Shown here: positions 9,752 to 21,940 of the stretch, piece by piece | Numbering within the stretch: the first letter of the stretch is position 1 | Layout: each line of letters opens with the position of its first letter | Origin: Miscanthus floridulus | Taxonomy: Eukaryota; Streptophyta; Magnoliopsida; Poales; Poaceae | Length of the DNA: 64,000 bases | Assembly (NCBI RefSeq): GCF_019320115.1 | Contig: NC_089595.1 | Coordinates: 112,360,461-112,424,460, forward strand | Direction of reading: 5' to 3' | The notes under the pieces: model-generated | The model's database searches: none | What the model was told of the DNA's origin: nothing | What the model saw: only the letters and a program-made list of their open reading frames with translations | Position numbers and translations under genes: made by a program

Positions 9752-11085
9752 TGTCGGGTACCTTAGAACGGGGTACCCCAAGCAAACATTAAATGGGTCG
9801 CTGAAATCCCACCTAAAAAATAAAGCTAGAAGGTAAGCCGTGGGCCCCTCACCTGCCACGACCGAGCCCACTGGGTCCTCCTCCTCCTCGCCTCGAGCCT
9901 CGAGCAGGAGGTCTCGGCATCCTGACACAAACTCCGCCTCGCGCGAGGTTCCCCAGGGAAGGCCTCGGCAGGGAGCGCCGTCTCCGTCTCGCCCGAGGCT
10001 CTCCACGGAAGGCCTCGGCAGGGGGTACATTCTCCGTATCGCGCGAGGCGTCTCGCGCAAGGCCTCGGCAAGGAGCCCGATCTCCGTCTCATGCGAGGCC
10101 TCAGTCTCCGTGTCCCGTCACCCCCCGCCTCGACCGACCCTCTAGACAACGCGTCATGTCTCATTAATGCTTCAACCACTCCCGCAATCTCAGCCAGACG
10201 ACGGCTCAACGCCACAGAATAGCCGACGCGACCCGAGGTCACATCAGCGCCATACCGGCCGGGACAGGGCACGGCGGGGATTACCGGCCACTGTGTCCTA
10301 ACACTGTGTCCACGATCGGTGCCATACCAGCTGGGACAGGGTACGGCGGGGATTATCGGCCACTGTGTCCTAACGCTGTGCCCACGATCAGCCGCCCACT
10401 CGCGGCCTCGGCACTGTACACCAAGGTCTCGGCGATCTTGGGGTTCGCGCCTGCCGAGACCCCTCCACCGAGGTGCAGCCTCGGCACCGACCAAGTCTCG
10501 GCTTTGCACACAGTCCGTCCATAGTGGCTTGCACGTGCACCACCGCACCCACTCCGAGGCAGTCCCGGGGTTCCCACGACGCACAGAATCTGATGGGACG
10601 ACCACGCCGCTCCAGTGCTCCAAGGACGGACCACTCCGACGACCACGCTGCCACAGGAACAGGCTACAGGGCCCGGACACGCCGCCTCTGTTCACACGAC
10701 GCCATATAGTTAGCTCATGTACCGTCCTAGTCCTCCCTTCAGGCTATAAAAGGAGAGGACTTGGGCCATTTTAGGGGGACGAGGGGGAACACCTTGTAAC
10801 ACACACACACACGCACATCCCTGCCGCCTGAGAGCAACGTCTCAAGCGGCCCGCACGACACCCTGCCGAGACCTGGGACCAGCTCCCTCTCTCCTTTAGC
10901 TTGTAACCCCCTACTACGAGTACTTCGGTGCAAGGAATACAAGATCGACCTCTCAGACTGGACGTAGGGCCTCGATTGCCTGAACCAGTATAAACCTTAT
11001 GTCTCTTTGCATCACCATCCGGAATCGGGAGTACGCAGAACAAATTCACTGGTTGGTTGAGGACCCCCGGTCCGAAACACCGACA
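9752..11085 (+). repeat. 5' LTR of complete Tat element
   Basis: 1334 bp, TGTCGGGTACC...ACACCGACA. It contains many CCTCGGCA and TCTCGC motifs, a duplicated ~80-bp block (near 10247 and 10316) around GCCACTGTGTCCTAAC, a TATA box at 10745 and a CA run at 10799. Confidence 0.92.
10745..10751 (+). promoter_or_regulatory. 5' LTR TATA box
   Basis: TATAAAA in GGCTATAAAAGGAGAGG, also present in the 3' LTR at 25169. It is the likely core promoter for the genomic RNA. Confidence 0.7.
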
Positions 11086-11087
11086 GT

Positions 11088-11105
11088 TGGCGCGCCAGGT
11101 AGGGG
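11088..11105 (+). promoter_or_regulatory. tRNA primer binding site
   Basis: TGGCGCGCCAGGTAGGGG begins two bases after the 5' LTR. It has the leading TGG expected for pairing with a tRNA CCA end. The specific tRNA was not determined. Confidence 0.7.
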
Positions 11106-11230
11106 CCTCTGCGTGTCGGTTTCGTCATCCCAGCAGGTTCCGGATGGCAGACCCTGTATGACCATTGCGTCTCGGCACCTTGGTTTTGTTCGGGAGCCTA
11201 GAGTTTATGTCTCTAGGGCATGAGTACGAC

Positions 11231-13690
11231 ATGGTACTCCTCACTCCTCGAGCCCCACCGTCCGACGATGAAGTTACGCCCCGGCAGCCCAGGCATAGGC
11301 GGCGTCCGGGCGGCCGCTCTCGCCGCGCTCGCCAAGCATGACACGAACAAGGCCACCCCGACGCTACGTGAATCCGAGGCGCCACGCCACCCCCCGCTGA
11401 TATCCTAGGACCAGCTGTTGGCACAGGGTCCCTGGCTGGGGACCTGTCTAGCCTGAGCTTGGACAAAGGAAAGTCGCCTGTGACACGCGGCGATGCCCAG
11501 TCGTCAAGCTCCGCTTCACCACTCCCTGAAGAACCGACCCCGACGGAGCAGAATCTGGCGACGGCACCATCCCCATACCCCTTTGGGTGGAGAAATGCCG
11601 CCGCCTCGTACGCCTACGCTTACACTGCCGCTCACGAGCATCCCTCGGAACGCCGCCAGTGCTTCGCTCTCGACCTGAGCACCCACGCCGACTCCTCGGA
11701 TGAGGACGAGGCATGGCCCGGAGTGGATTTCTCCGGACTCCATGACCCTGGGGCTTTGCGCCAGTTCTTGGCCGCAAGCGACTACTGCTTCGGCTACTCC
11801 GACTCCGACGACGAAGGCACCTACGACCCCACTCGCGAGTGTTTTCACGTCGGGCTCGGGATGCCGAGGGCGGGCGAAGAGGACGAGGGGGCAGGTAGCC
11901 GTTCCCCGCTCCGCCCCGGTGCGGGCGCCGCTACACCTCCACGCGCTGTCCTGCCGGCCGCACAAAATGAGAACGTCGCTCTTGCGCGACCTCAGCGCCC
12001 AGACCTAGAATAGCTCCGTGAGCTCCAGGCCAAGGTCGAGCAAGACCAACTCCTTCTGCAGCAGCTTCGAGACTCTCTCGAACAGGAACAGCGAGATCGC
12101 GGCGAAGGCGGGGGAGCCCGACGGAGGGCCCGCGATGTGCATCACCGCATCCATAACGACGAAGGGAGTGAGCAACCCCCGGTCTTCAATCGCGCTAGCC
12201 AGAACGTCGTGGCTGCAGCAATGCTGATTCGCGCAATGCCCGAGCCTTCTACCACGGAGGGGCGGCGGGTTCGCGGTGAGCTCCAAGATCTCCTAGAGAC
12301 CGCCGCGGTTCAGCAGGCCGAGAGTTCCGCCTCCCGACGGCACGGGGGCGTCTCGAACCTGCCCGCGGCACCGCCTCGGCAGGACAGGGAAGCCTCGGCT
12401 CGTCCCGAACCTGCTCGAGCACCGATAGCCCATAGGGTCCCCATGCTTCTTGACTGCCTTGACAATCGACACAAGGTGCAGGGAGACCATGAGGTGGTCG
12501 ACCGACGACGACGCCACGATGGTGAGGGGCCCGCCCGAGGCTACCATGTGCACCGAGGTGGCCGCTACGACAGCAAGAAAGACCGCATTCCTTCTCCTGA
12601 GCCACCTGGCCCTCGAGTCTTTAGCAGAGCTATCCGTGTCGCCCAGTTCCCGGCCCATTTTCGGCAACCAGCCAATCTCGCGAAATACAGCGGTGAGACC
12701 AACCCCGAACTCTGGCTTGCCGACTACCGCCTGGCCTGCCAGCTAGGTGGCACGGATGATGACCTGCTCATCATCCGCAACCTCCCCTTGCTCTTGTCAG
12801 ACTCGGCGCGAGCCTAGCTCGAGCACCTCCCTCCCTCACAAATCCATGACTGGCGTGACTTGGTTAGGGTCTTCGTTGGGAATTTCCAGGGCACATACGT
12901 ACGTCCCGAAAACTCCTGGAACCTTAAGAGTTGCCGCCAGAAACCAGGCGAGTCTCTCTGAGACTTCATTCGGCGCTTCTCCAAGCAGTGCACCGAGTTG
13001 CCCAGCGTCGGCGACTCGGAGATCGTCCAGGCTTTCCTCTCTGGCACCACCTGCCGAGACCTAGTTCGGGAGTTAGGTCAGAACGTGCCACGCACCGCTG
13101 CTGCGCTCCTCGACATCGCCACCAACTTCGCCTCGGGCGAGGAGGCCGTCGGTGCCATCTTCCCCGACAGCGACGCCAAGGGAAAATGGAGGGACGAGGC
13201 CCCCGATGCCTCGGCCTCCCACCTCCCTAAGAGAAAGAAAAAGGGGTGCCTAGGGAAGCAGGAGGTCATGGAGGCTGATCTGGTCGGGGCCATAGAACGC
13301 AAGAATCCCCGAGGCCCCAAAGGCCCTAGGCCTTTCGACGACATGCTCAAGAAACCATGCCCTTATCACCAAGGCCCGGTCAAGCACGCCCTCGAGGATT
13401 GCTCCATGCTACGACGTTACTACGCCAGGCTCGGGCTCCCCGACGACGACGCCAAGCAGAAGGGCGCCGGCGACCGGGATGAGGACAAGGACGATGGGTT
13501 CCCCGAGGTATGCAACGCCTTCATGATCTTCGGCGAGCCCTCGGCATGCCTTACGGCACGGCAGCGCAAGAGGGAACACCGAGAAGTCTTCTTGGTCAAG
13601 GTGGCCACCCCCCAGTACCTCGACTGGTCTCAAGAGGCGATCACCTTCGATCGAGATGACCACCCTGACCATGTTTCGAATCCCGGGTAG
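11231..13690 (+). pseudogene. gag: gag region of Tat element (in-frame stops, no frameshift)
   Basis: The first ATG in the polyprotein frame is at 11231. An acidic, proline/serine-rich leader (DSSDEDEAWPG near 11690) and a Gln/Glu coiled-coil-like stretch (LRELQAKVEQDQLLLQQL, about 12015) come first. The capsid-type gag core follows (FRQPANLAKYSGETNPELW, 12660-13060), then a basic linker and a compact knuckle C-x2-H-x5-H-x4-C at CPYHQGPVKHALEDC (about 13358). Premature stops lie at 11339 TGA, 11369 TGA, 12011 TAG, 12815 TAG, 12959 TGA and 13688 TAG. Several occur where relatives have Gln, Trp or Arg. The frame is otherwise continuous into protease. Capsid assembly is the family role, but this copy cannot make a full product. 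Confidence 0.8.
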
Positions 13691-14308
13691 TACCCACTGG
13701 TTGTTGACCCGATCATCGGCAACACCCGACTCTCCAAGGTGTTGATGGACGGAGGCAGCGGCCTCAACATCCTCTACGCCAACACCCTGGAGCTCTTGGA
13801 GATCGATCGGTCGAGGCTCTGAGGTGACGTCACACCCTTCCACGGCATCGTGCCAGGGAAGCGCACGCGACCCCTCGGGCGCATCGACCTTCCTGTCTGC
13901 TTCGGCACCCCCTCCAACTACCGTAAGGAAGTCCTCACCTTCGAGGTAGTCGGGTTCGGGGGAGCCTACCACACCATTCTGGGGCGGCCGTGCTACGCCA
14001 AGTTCATGGCAGTGCCCAACTATACCTACCTCAAGCTCAAGATGCCAAGCCCTAGCGGTGTCATCACGATTGAGTCCACGTACGAACATGCATACGACTG
14101 CGACGTTGAATGCATCGAGTACGCCGAGGCTCTTGCGGAGGCCGAGACCCTCATCGCCCACCTCGACCAACTCGGTGGTGAGGTGCCTAACTCCAAGCGT
14201 CGCGCGGGGGCGTTCGAGCCCGCGGAAACCATCAAACTCATCCCGGTCGACCCCGCCTGCCCCGACGACCAGGCGCTGAGGATCAGCGCCACCCTCGACA
14301 TCAAATAG
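13691..14308 (+). pseudogene. Aspartic protease region of Tat pol
   Basis: Follows gag in the same frame. The active-site strand reads VLMDGGSGLNILY (about 13740), the DGGS-type motif seen in Tat elements in place of D-S/T-G. A second hydrophobic block with HTILGRPCYAKF (about 13970) is the conserved distal protease motif. Stops at 13820 (TGA) and 14306 (TAG) interrupt it. The expected role is polyprotein maturation. Confidence 0.75.
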
Positions 14309-16399
14309 GAAGCCGTGCTCGTCAACTTCCTCTGTGCGAATGCCGGCATATTTGCATGGAGTCCCTCGGACATGTCGGGCATACCGAGGGAAGTCGCCAA
14401 GCACGCCTTGGACGTCCGAGCCGGCTCTAGACCGGTGAGGCAATGCCTGCACCGCTTCGACGAGGAAAAGCGTAGGGCCATCGGTGAGGAGGTGCAGAAA
14501 CTACTGGCGGCCGGGTTCATCAAGGAAGTATCCCACCCGGAGTGGTTGGCTAACCCCGTGTTAGTTAGGAAGAAAAGTGGGAAATGGAGGATGTGTGTAG
14601 ACTATACCAGTTTGAACAAAGCCTGTCCAAAAGTCCCCTTCCCATTACCCCGAATCGATCAGATCGTTGACTCCACTGCGGGATGCAAAACCCTGTCTTT
14701 CCTTGATGCGTATTCTGGTTACCATCAAATCAAGATGAAAGAGTCCGACCAGCTCGCGACTTCTTTCATCACACCATTCGGCATGTACTGCTACGTGACG
14801 ATGCCCTTCGGCCTCAGAAACGCAGGTGCCATGTACCAGCGGTGCATGACCCAGGTCTTTGGCGATAACACTGGGCGGACCATCGAGGCCTACGTAGATG
14901 ACATCGTGGTCAAGACCAGAAAGGCCGAGGGTCTCGTCGACGACTTGACAATAACCTTCAAATGCCTTAGAGAGAAGGGCATCAAGCTCAATCCTGAGAA
15001 GTGTGTGTTCGGGGTCTCCCGAGGCATGCTCTTGGGATTCATAGTCTCGGAACGCGGCATCGAAGCCAACCCAGAGAAGGTCTCGGCCATAACCGGCATG
15101 GGATCAATCAGGGACCTCAAGGGAGTACAGAGGGTCATGGGATGCCTTGCGGCCCTGAGCCGCTTCATCTCGCGCCTCGGTGAAAAAGGTTTGCCTCTGT
15201 ACCGACTCTTGAGAAAATCCGAGCGTTTTTCTTGGACTCCCGAGGCCGAAGAAGCCCTCGACAGACTCAAAGCACTGCTCACGAATCCTCCCGTCCTGAT
15301 ACCCCCGGCCATGGACGAGACCCTCTTGCTCTACGTCACCGCAACGATCCAAGTGGTCAGCGCCACCGTAGTGGTAGAGAGGCAGGAAGAGGGGCACACT
15401 CTACCCACCCAACGACCTGTTTATTTCATCAGCGACGTGCTCTCCGAGACCAAAGCATGCTACCCCCACATCTAGAAGCTGGTCTACGCCGTGGTCCTGG
15501 CCCGGCGCAAACTGCGTCACTACTTCGAGTCGCACCCAGTGACTGTGGTATCATCTTTCCCCCTGGGCGAAATAGTTCATAACCGGGAGGCCTCGGGCAG
15601 GATAGCCAAATGGGCTGTTGAGCTTATGGGGGAAACCTTGACCTTTGCGCCTCGAAAGGCGATCAAGTCTCAGGTCTTGGCCGATTTCGTGGCTGAATGG
15701 ACAGATACCCAACTGCCACCCACTCAAATTTAGACGGAATACTGGACCCTGTACTTCGATGGATCCCTGATGAAGACCGGGGCCGGCGCGGGTCTGCTCT
15801 TCATTTCGCCCCTCGGAGTACACATGCGCTACATGGTGCGGCTCCACTTCGCCGCCTCCAACAACGTGGCCGAATATGAGGCCCTCATCAACGGCTTACA
15901 AGTCGCCATCGAACTTGGGGCGCGACGCCTCGACGTCCGAGGCGACTCGCGGCTCGTCATAGATCAAGTGATGAAGGAGTCAAACTGCCTCGACCCCAAA
16001 ATGGAGGCTTACTGCAAGCTGGTACGATGCCTAGAAGACAAGTTCCACGGTCTTGAGCTAAATCACATCGCGCGGAAGTACAACGAGGCCACCGACGAGC
16101 TGGCAAAGATGGCCTTAGCACGGGCCCCGGTCCCCCCGAACGTCTTCGCCAGAGACCTCCACAAACCTTCCATTGGATACACCTCGGCAACAGAGGAGGG
16201 CCCACCTGTGGAACCCGCGGCGAAGCTCGACGCCCCCTCTGCTGCCGAGACCCCCTCGACCAAGCCTGAGGTCATGGAAGTCAACGCCGAGCCTCCACAG
16301 ACTGATCAGGACGCGGATTGGCGAGTCCTGTTCCTCGATTGGCTCGATCGGGGGGAGCTTCCTGACGACAGAACCGAAGCACGACAGCTTGCGCGGTGA
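14309..16399 (+). pseudogene. Reverse transcriptase with two RNase H domains (Tat pol)
   Basis: The RT shows KSGKWRMCVDYTSLNKACP (14570), FLDAYSGYHQI (14700), MPFGLRNAGAMYQRCM (14800) and the catalytic YVDDIVVK (14890). It is followed by a gypsy RNase H (WTPEAEEALDRLKALL, FISDVLSETKACYP). Its catalytic region reads LYVTATIQVVSA where active gypsy enzymes carry an acidic TDAS motif, so this domain looks inactive by descent. A second, archaeal-type RNase H follows, with acidic residues in YFDGS (15750), EYEALINGL, RGDSRLVIDQV and ATDELAKMA. Double RNase H marks the Tat clade. Stops: 15473 TAG, 15731 TAG, 16397 TGA. RT alone (14315-15475) is a 386-codon open stretch. Confidence 0.87.
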
Positions 16400-17533
16400 G
16401 CCAAGACCTACGCCCTCTACAACGGCGAATTGTACAGGCGAAGTCCCTCAGGTGTCCTCCAATGGTGTATCAGTTCTGAAGCGGGCCAAGCCCTGCTTTG
16501 GGACTTACACGCAGGCGCCTGCGGGCACCATGCGGCGCCTCGGACACTCGTAGGGAACGCTTTTCGCCAAGGGTTCTACTGGCCGATGGCAGTCGCCGAC
16601 GCTACCAAGCTGGTACGCTCCTACGAAGGATGCCAGTACTATGCCTAGCAAACACATCTCCCAGCCCTGGCCCTGCAAACCATCCCCATCACGTGGCCAT
16701 TCGCCGTGTGGGGGCTCGACATGGTCGGGCCTCTGCAAAAGGCCCTCGGGGGCTTCACCCATCTATTGGTATCAATCGACAAGTTCTCCAACTGGATCGA
16801 GGCTCGTCCGATCAATCGAATCAAATCCGAGCAGGCGGTGCTATTCTTCACTGACATCATCCATAGGTTTGGGGTCCCCAACACCATCATCACCGACAAC
16901 GGGACGCAGTTCACTGGCAAAAGGTTCCTGATGTTTTGCGACGACCACCACATCCGTATGGCCTGGTCGGCCGTAGGACACCCAAGGACCAATGACCAAG
17001 TGGAGCGTGCCAACGGCATGATCCTACAAGGCCTCAAGCCAAGGATTCACAACCGATTGAAAAAGTTTGGCAAGAAATGGCTCGCCGAGCTCCCGTCAGT
17101 CATCTGGAGCCTGAGGAACACTCCAAGCCGAGCCACAGGATTCACGCCTTTCTTCCTAGTCTATGGGGCCGAGGCCATCCTCCCCACCGACTTGGAATAT
17201 GGTTCCCCGAGGCTGCAAGCCTATAACGAACAAAGTAACCACACCACCCGAGAGGACGCCCTTGATCAACTGGAGGAAGCCCGAGACGTCACGCTACTAC
17301 ACTCGGCCAAATACCAGCAGAGCCTGCGGCGCTATCAGGCCCGACGCGTCCGAGGCCGAGACTTGAAGGTAGGCGACCTAGTGTTGAGGCTAGCACAAAG
17401 CAACAAGGGTCGCCACAAGCTGACCCTGCCATGGGAAGGACCGTACATCATTGCCCGAGTGCTGAAGCCCGGGACCTACAAACTGGCCAACGAGAAGGGC
17501 GAAGTCTTCACCAACGCTTGGAACATAGAATAG
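16400..17533 (+). pseudogene. Integrase of Tat pol
   Basis: The zinc-binding region is at 16490-16640 (CGHHAAPRTLV, then RSYEGCQ). The first Cys of the expected C-x2-C pair is Tyr here, a one-base G-to-A change. After a TAG at 16646 the catalytic core is open for 275 codons: WGLDMVGP (first Asp), ITDNGTQFTGKRF (second Asp) and NDQVERANGMI (Glu). A GPY/F-like C-terminal part follows (LPWEGPYIIARVLKPGTYKL), ending at the natural stop at 17531. There is no chromodomain, as expected for Tat. It sits tail-to-tail with the minus-strand gene ending at 18134. Confidence 0.85.
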
Positions 17534-18133
17534 CTACGTCGCTTTTATCCCTAAATTTCCAAGCATTGTATATATCGTTTCTCGAAGTACAATTAAAAAG
17601 CGTTCTTTAGTTCGTCTAACTTTTCGAGAAACCCCCCGAGCCCATCGTAGGCCTCGGCAATACAGTAACACGGCAAGGGAAACTCGGCTCTGCCTCGGCA
17701 GAACCAAGCCTCCCTCGGGGGCTAGATAGGGGACCCCCCCTAGGCGTCCCCTAGGTCCCATGCACCATTCTTTAGTTGTTTTTCACAAAAAAATCCTACG
17801 CCAAGTCCCTTGCAGGCCCTGACGAATCAGTTGTAAAAACCCCTCGGGCCAAGGTCTGTTTCCTAAGCAAGAGGCCGGTAGAGTCGCGAGACGGCCTATG
17901 CCCCCGGGCTATGGCACTCCCTCACTACCTCTCGCTCAAGGGACGGCTTAGGCCCCAAGGGGGTGTTTTGCAAACGAAATCCGATCAGGAGCAACAGAGG
18001 GCAGAGGCTCAGAAACATAAGAAAAACAACTAAGAAACACAAGTACTTCAAAAGTAAAGGCCTCGACGGCCACAAGCGTTACGATACAAAAAATAACCCC
18101 TATTCTATTTTTACATAGCCCTCGGGGCCCAGA
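17534..18133 (+). other. Non-coding gap between convergent pol and the antisense gene
   Basis: About 600 bp with no supported gene, rich in CTCGG motifs. Both transcription units end into this gap, so it may carry both 3' ends. No clear polyadenylation signal was picked out. Confidence 0.5.
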
Positions 18134-21100
18134 TCAAGGCTCAGGGCCTTCAGCACCGGCAGATGGTAAGGGAGGAACCACCTCCTCTTTGAAGAGCATC
18201 GCCAGCGCTGTGCCAGGGCCTTCCGCCGCCTCCATCAACTTCGCCACCGCCGCGTTGGCCTCCTCGTCATCATCAGGCAAAACATAGCCATCACTGATGG
18301 CCGGGAGGTCGACGCCAAGGTAGTGAGAGGAGATGACGGCCAGCGCCCGCTTGACACCCGTGTGCAGTGCCCCTCAGAGCCGCTCGTGCATCTGGCTGCT
18401 CAGCACAATCAAGCGGCTGCCAAGGGAGCTGCCTGACTGAACCCCCTCGACCTCCAAGGCCTCGCAGGCGGAAAGGGCAGCACGCTTCAGCGCCTCGTGC
18501 TCCCCGATCTCGGTCTCGAGCACCGTCTGCACCGTGCTGGAAGCCTCGGCGGCCCGAATGATCTCCGCCTCTGACTCTGCACCGCGGAAAATGGAATGAA
18601 GTCGAGCGAGAGAAAGGACAACCTAAGTTAGGGATGGAAGCCCACGGAACTCACCCTTGGCCTTCTGCTCCCAGCAACGGGTCTCGGCTTGACAGGCCTC
18701 GGCCTTCTCCTTCAACCGTTGGGCCTCGAACCTAGAGGCCTCGGCCGCCCTGGAAGCTTCACTTCCCAGCTCTGCGTCATACAAGGAAGTCAGGGAGCAA
18801 ACATAAGGAAAAGGAAACAAAACAAGGGGACTGGAACTCACCCTCGACCGTCCCCTTCAAAACCACAGCCTCGATTTGCGAGGCCTCAACCGCAGCAATG
18901 GCCTCGTTCAGAGCGCCTTTGGTCAGCCGGTGCGCACTCTCCTCTACCCCTAGCTGCCCGGTGAGGGCCTTGCCCGAGGCCGTCGCTTCTTCGGCCCGGG
19001 ACCTGAAGGCATCCCGATCGCTGACCGCGCGGGTAAGCTCCTCCTCCAGCTCCTTGACCCGCTCCACCAAGGGGGCGAGCTGCGTCTGGGTTGTGGCCGC
19101 CTCGACCTTCGCATCGGCACAGCGAAGGCGGAGGTCCTCCACCTCCGCGCTTCGCGCCGACAGAAGCTCGTTAGCGTCGGCAAGAAGGCCCCTCTGCCGC
19201 TGAAGCTGGTCCCAGACGCCCCTCTCTAGTCGGAGAAAGACCGACTTCCCAAGCGACCGGGTCTCGAGCTCCTGGGGAAGCAGAACGAGGGTCATTGGTC
19301 GCAACAAAATCAGGAAAGGAAACGTCGCGCGAGAAAGGAAAACACGAACCTAGGCGACTCCGGGCAGTTCGTCGGCCACCACGGACAGCGCCGTCCGTAG
19401 CGACCGCTTCGCCAGCTGGCGGTACTGCTCGAAGGTGTTCCAGCGCCTGCCCTCGGCCGCGTCCTCAAGGGCAAACAGAGGATCCCCCTCAGGGTCGTCC
19501 CAGCTCTGCCACAGTACCCGCGGGTGATCCCACCCGCGAGGCTCGGGTCGGACCCGCACGAGGGCCGAGTTTCCCTCGCCCAAGAGCGGCGCTGGCTGCT
19601 CCATGGCATCGGTCTCCTCGGCGTCGACCACCTCCCGCGCCTGGGAAGTATCGTCGGAGGAGATCAGATAGACCTCCGCCTCCCGGGCGCTCTCTCGCAA
19701 TAGCGGCGGGCCCTGAACCAAGGGCACCACAGAGGCCTCCGCCGCCTGCATCTCCGCCTCCTGCACAGACGGCCTCGCCGCCATCACGATGGCCTTGGCG
19801 ACCTCGAGGGCTCTGGCCTCTGTAATTACGACCTCGGCGGTCTCGGGGGCTCTGGCCTCCGCCATCGTGGCCTCGGCAGACGTAGAGACACCGACCGCGG
19901 CCACCGCGGTCTCGGCGATCGTGGGCGCCGTAGCCTCCGTCGCCTCAGCCTCGGAGACCCCGGGAGCCTTGGCAACAAAGGGCACGCTGGCCCATCTGAC
20001 TCGTGAGCCTCACCCCCACGAGGCGGAAGCGCTCCCTCCCTCATCTGTGTAGGGGCCGCCTCGGCAGCCCCTCCTTGGGCGGCCGGCCCCTTTGGGTCGA
20101 CCCTTGCCGACGCCGCGCCACGTTGGATAGCGGCTTGTGCCTCCGCCACCCAGTGGGCGGAGGAGTCGGGGCTCGCCTTAAGCGCCTTGAGGGGCGCCAA
20201 GGGGAGGTTGTCCGCAGGCCGCTTCCGACTAAGGAAAATTAACCTACAGGGTCAGCGCAAAACCAAAAAAGCGACTGGAAGGCACCATGACCCTGCCAAG
20301 AATACACTTGCCTTGAACAGGGTGGCCCCCGCTTCGCCACGGCAAACCTCATCCGCAGCGGCGGAAGCGGCGGCAGAGGCGTCGCCTCCGTATCCATGGA
20401 CGCTGGTCGGTCTTCAGCGGACCCCAGCGCCCCTTCGGTCCTCTGCAGGGGCGGTGGCGTCGCCTCCACCGCTACCAACTCCACCACGGCCGCCGAGCTT
20501 ACCGGGCTGACGGCGCGTTTGCCTAACGCCCGCGCCTCGGGCGTGTCGGCCTCGGCCCCGGAGCGGGCAACCGCCGGCCCCGGGTCCGCTTCTCCTCCCC
20601 TTCCCGGGGGTGCTGGGCTGCTTGCCAATACCCCGGGCGCCACCTCCATGACGTCAGGAAGGTGGTCCAGGGGACCTCGCCCTCCCTCGCCCTTGTCGTT
20701 CTCGTCCGAGGCCTCCGTCGACAACGACGTCGACGGGGATTCCTCCAGCGGGAGACCGTCCTTCCGTTGTTGACGGCGGCGCTTATCCAGCTCCTCGCGC
20801 GCGAGGATGTGCTTCGTGCACTTCGCCGCCTTGGCGTCCTTTCACCTCTTCTGCGCATCGGCGTGAGCGCGGTTGACCGCCCGCCGCCCCGCGTCCTCGG
20901 GAACAGGCGGTGGAGAGGAGCGCACGTCCCTCATCCCCTAAAGGAACGACAAACGCGCATGAGGGAACAAGGGGTAAGGGGAGACTGAGGAGATTCAGAG
21001 GCTACAGCGGCACACGACTTACCAGCGAAAGGAACCCCCGCGATGGCCGCATCACGATAGGGGTCAAGTTGCCGCCCCTCAGCTTCGCCTCTATCGTCTC

Positions 21101-21940
21101 CCCCACCCGACGAAGAATTTCCTCGTCGGAAAGGGTGGAGGAGGACATCCGGGTGCCCTCAATGGGCTCACCCGGCTTCATCTCGAACAGCCGCCGCCGC
21201 CGAGCCATCAGCGGCAGCACCCTCCGGCGGTGGAAGGCGGCCACGACCACAGCCACGGTGAGGCCATGGCCCCGCAGCCTCGCCAGCCCCTCCAGGAGCG
21301 GCTCCAGCTTGGGCTGGTCGACCTTCGAGACACCCCACTTCCATTTCTTCGGGCAACTCCCCACAATCCGCCCGGTGTAGGGGGGAAGCCCTCCGTCATC
21401 GTTGCGGAGGTAAAACCAACTCGTGTACCACCGGTGGTTGGAGGACGCAAGTTGGGCCGGGATGTAGAGGTGCAGGCGGTCCTAACGCACTTGGAGAGTG
21501 CAGCCTCCGGCCCGCGCCGCCTTCCTCTTACCCAACGTGCCCGTCGGCTTGGTAGTGTGCCCCGCCCGAAACAGATGGAGCCACAACTCCCAATGGGGAG
21601 TGATCCCTAAATACCCCTCGCAGATGGCAACAAAGATAGCCGCCTGAGCGATGGAGTTGGGGTTAAAATTGTGGAGCTCCACGCCATAGTAGTGCGGGAG
21701 CGCCCGCATGAACCGGTCCGCCGGGACACCGAGGCCACGCTCATGGAAGGAGACGAAGCTTACGATGTAGCCATCGCGAGGCCTTAGCTCTGGCTCGCCG
21801 TATGGAGCAATCCACTCTGGCCTAGTGGGGTCTGTCACCGGGCGGAGGAGACCACCGTCGACAAGTGACTGGAGCATCTCCTCGGTGACGTCTGACGGAT
21901 CCCAGGGGTCCGCCTCGACAACGACGATGTCGCCGGCCAT
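18134..21940 (-). pseudogene. Six-exon antisense accessory gene (Transposase_28-type head, coiled-coil tail)
   Basis: Inferred exons, minus strand: 21940-21023, 20937-20312, 20228-19350, 19271-18842, 18771-18655, 18577-18134. Boundaries match splice consensus: exon 1 ends CTG/GTAAGT, exon 2 follows TTCCTTTAG, exon 3 follows TTTTCCTTAG, exon 4 follows CTTCCCCAG; exon 2 may use a GC donor. Exon 1 carries the 'putative gypsy type transposon' domain (VISFVSFHERGLG, ICEGYLGITPHWELW). Exons 2-3 are low complexity (Ala/Glu/Pro). Exons 4-6 are a long heptad-like coiled coil (VEDLRLRCADAK, RVKELEEELTR) with an acidic end (GYVLPDDDEEAN). Breaks: TAG at 21482, TGA in exons 2 and 6, and one frameshift near 19990. 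Function is unknown; a homologue lies at 1710-3012. Confidence 0.72.

Noticed and set aside
9826..10774. Long open frames of 151-289 codons in the Tat 5' LTR (and copies in the 3' LTR)
   Set aside because: They lie within LTR sequence, overlap on opposite strands, and have low-complexity, repeat-derived composition.
13409..14452. 347-codon minus-strand open frame opposite gag and protease
   Set aside because: It is the shadow of the plus-strand polyprotein. The sense frame has clear domains and the antisense one has none.
18134..21940. Treating the antisense gene as a DNA transposase because of its family name
   Set aside because: The 'putative gypsy type transposon' label reflects location. 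No catalytic DDE motif or terminal repeats accompany it.
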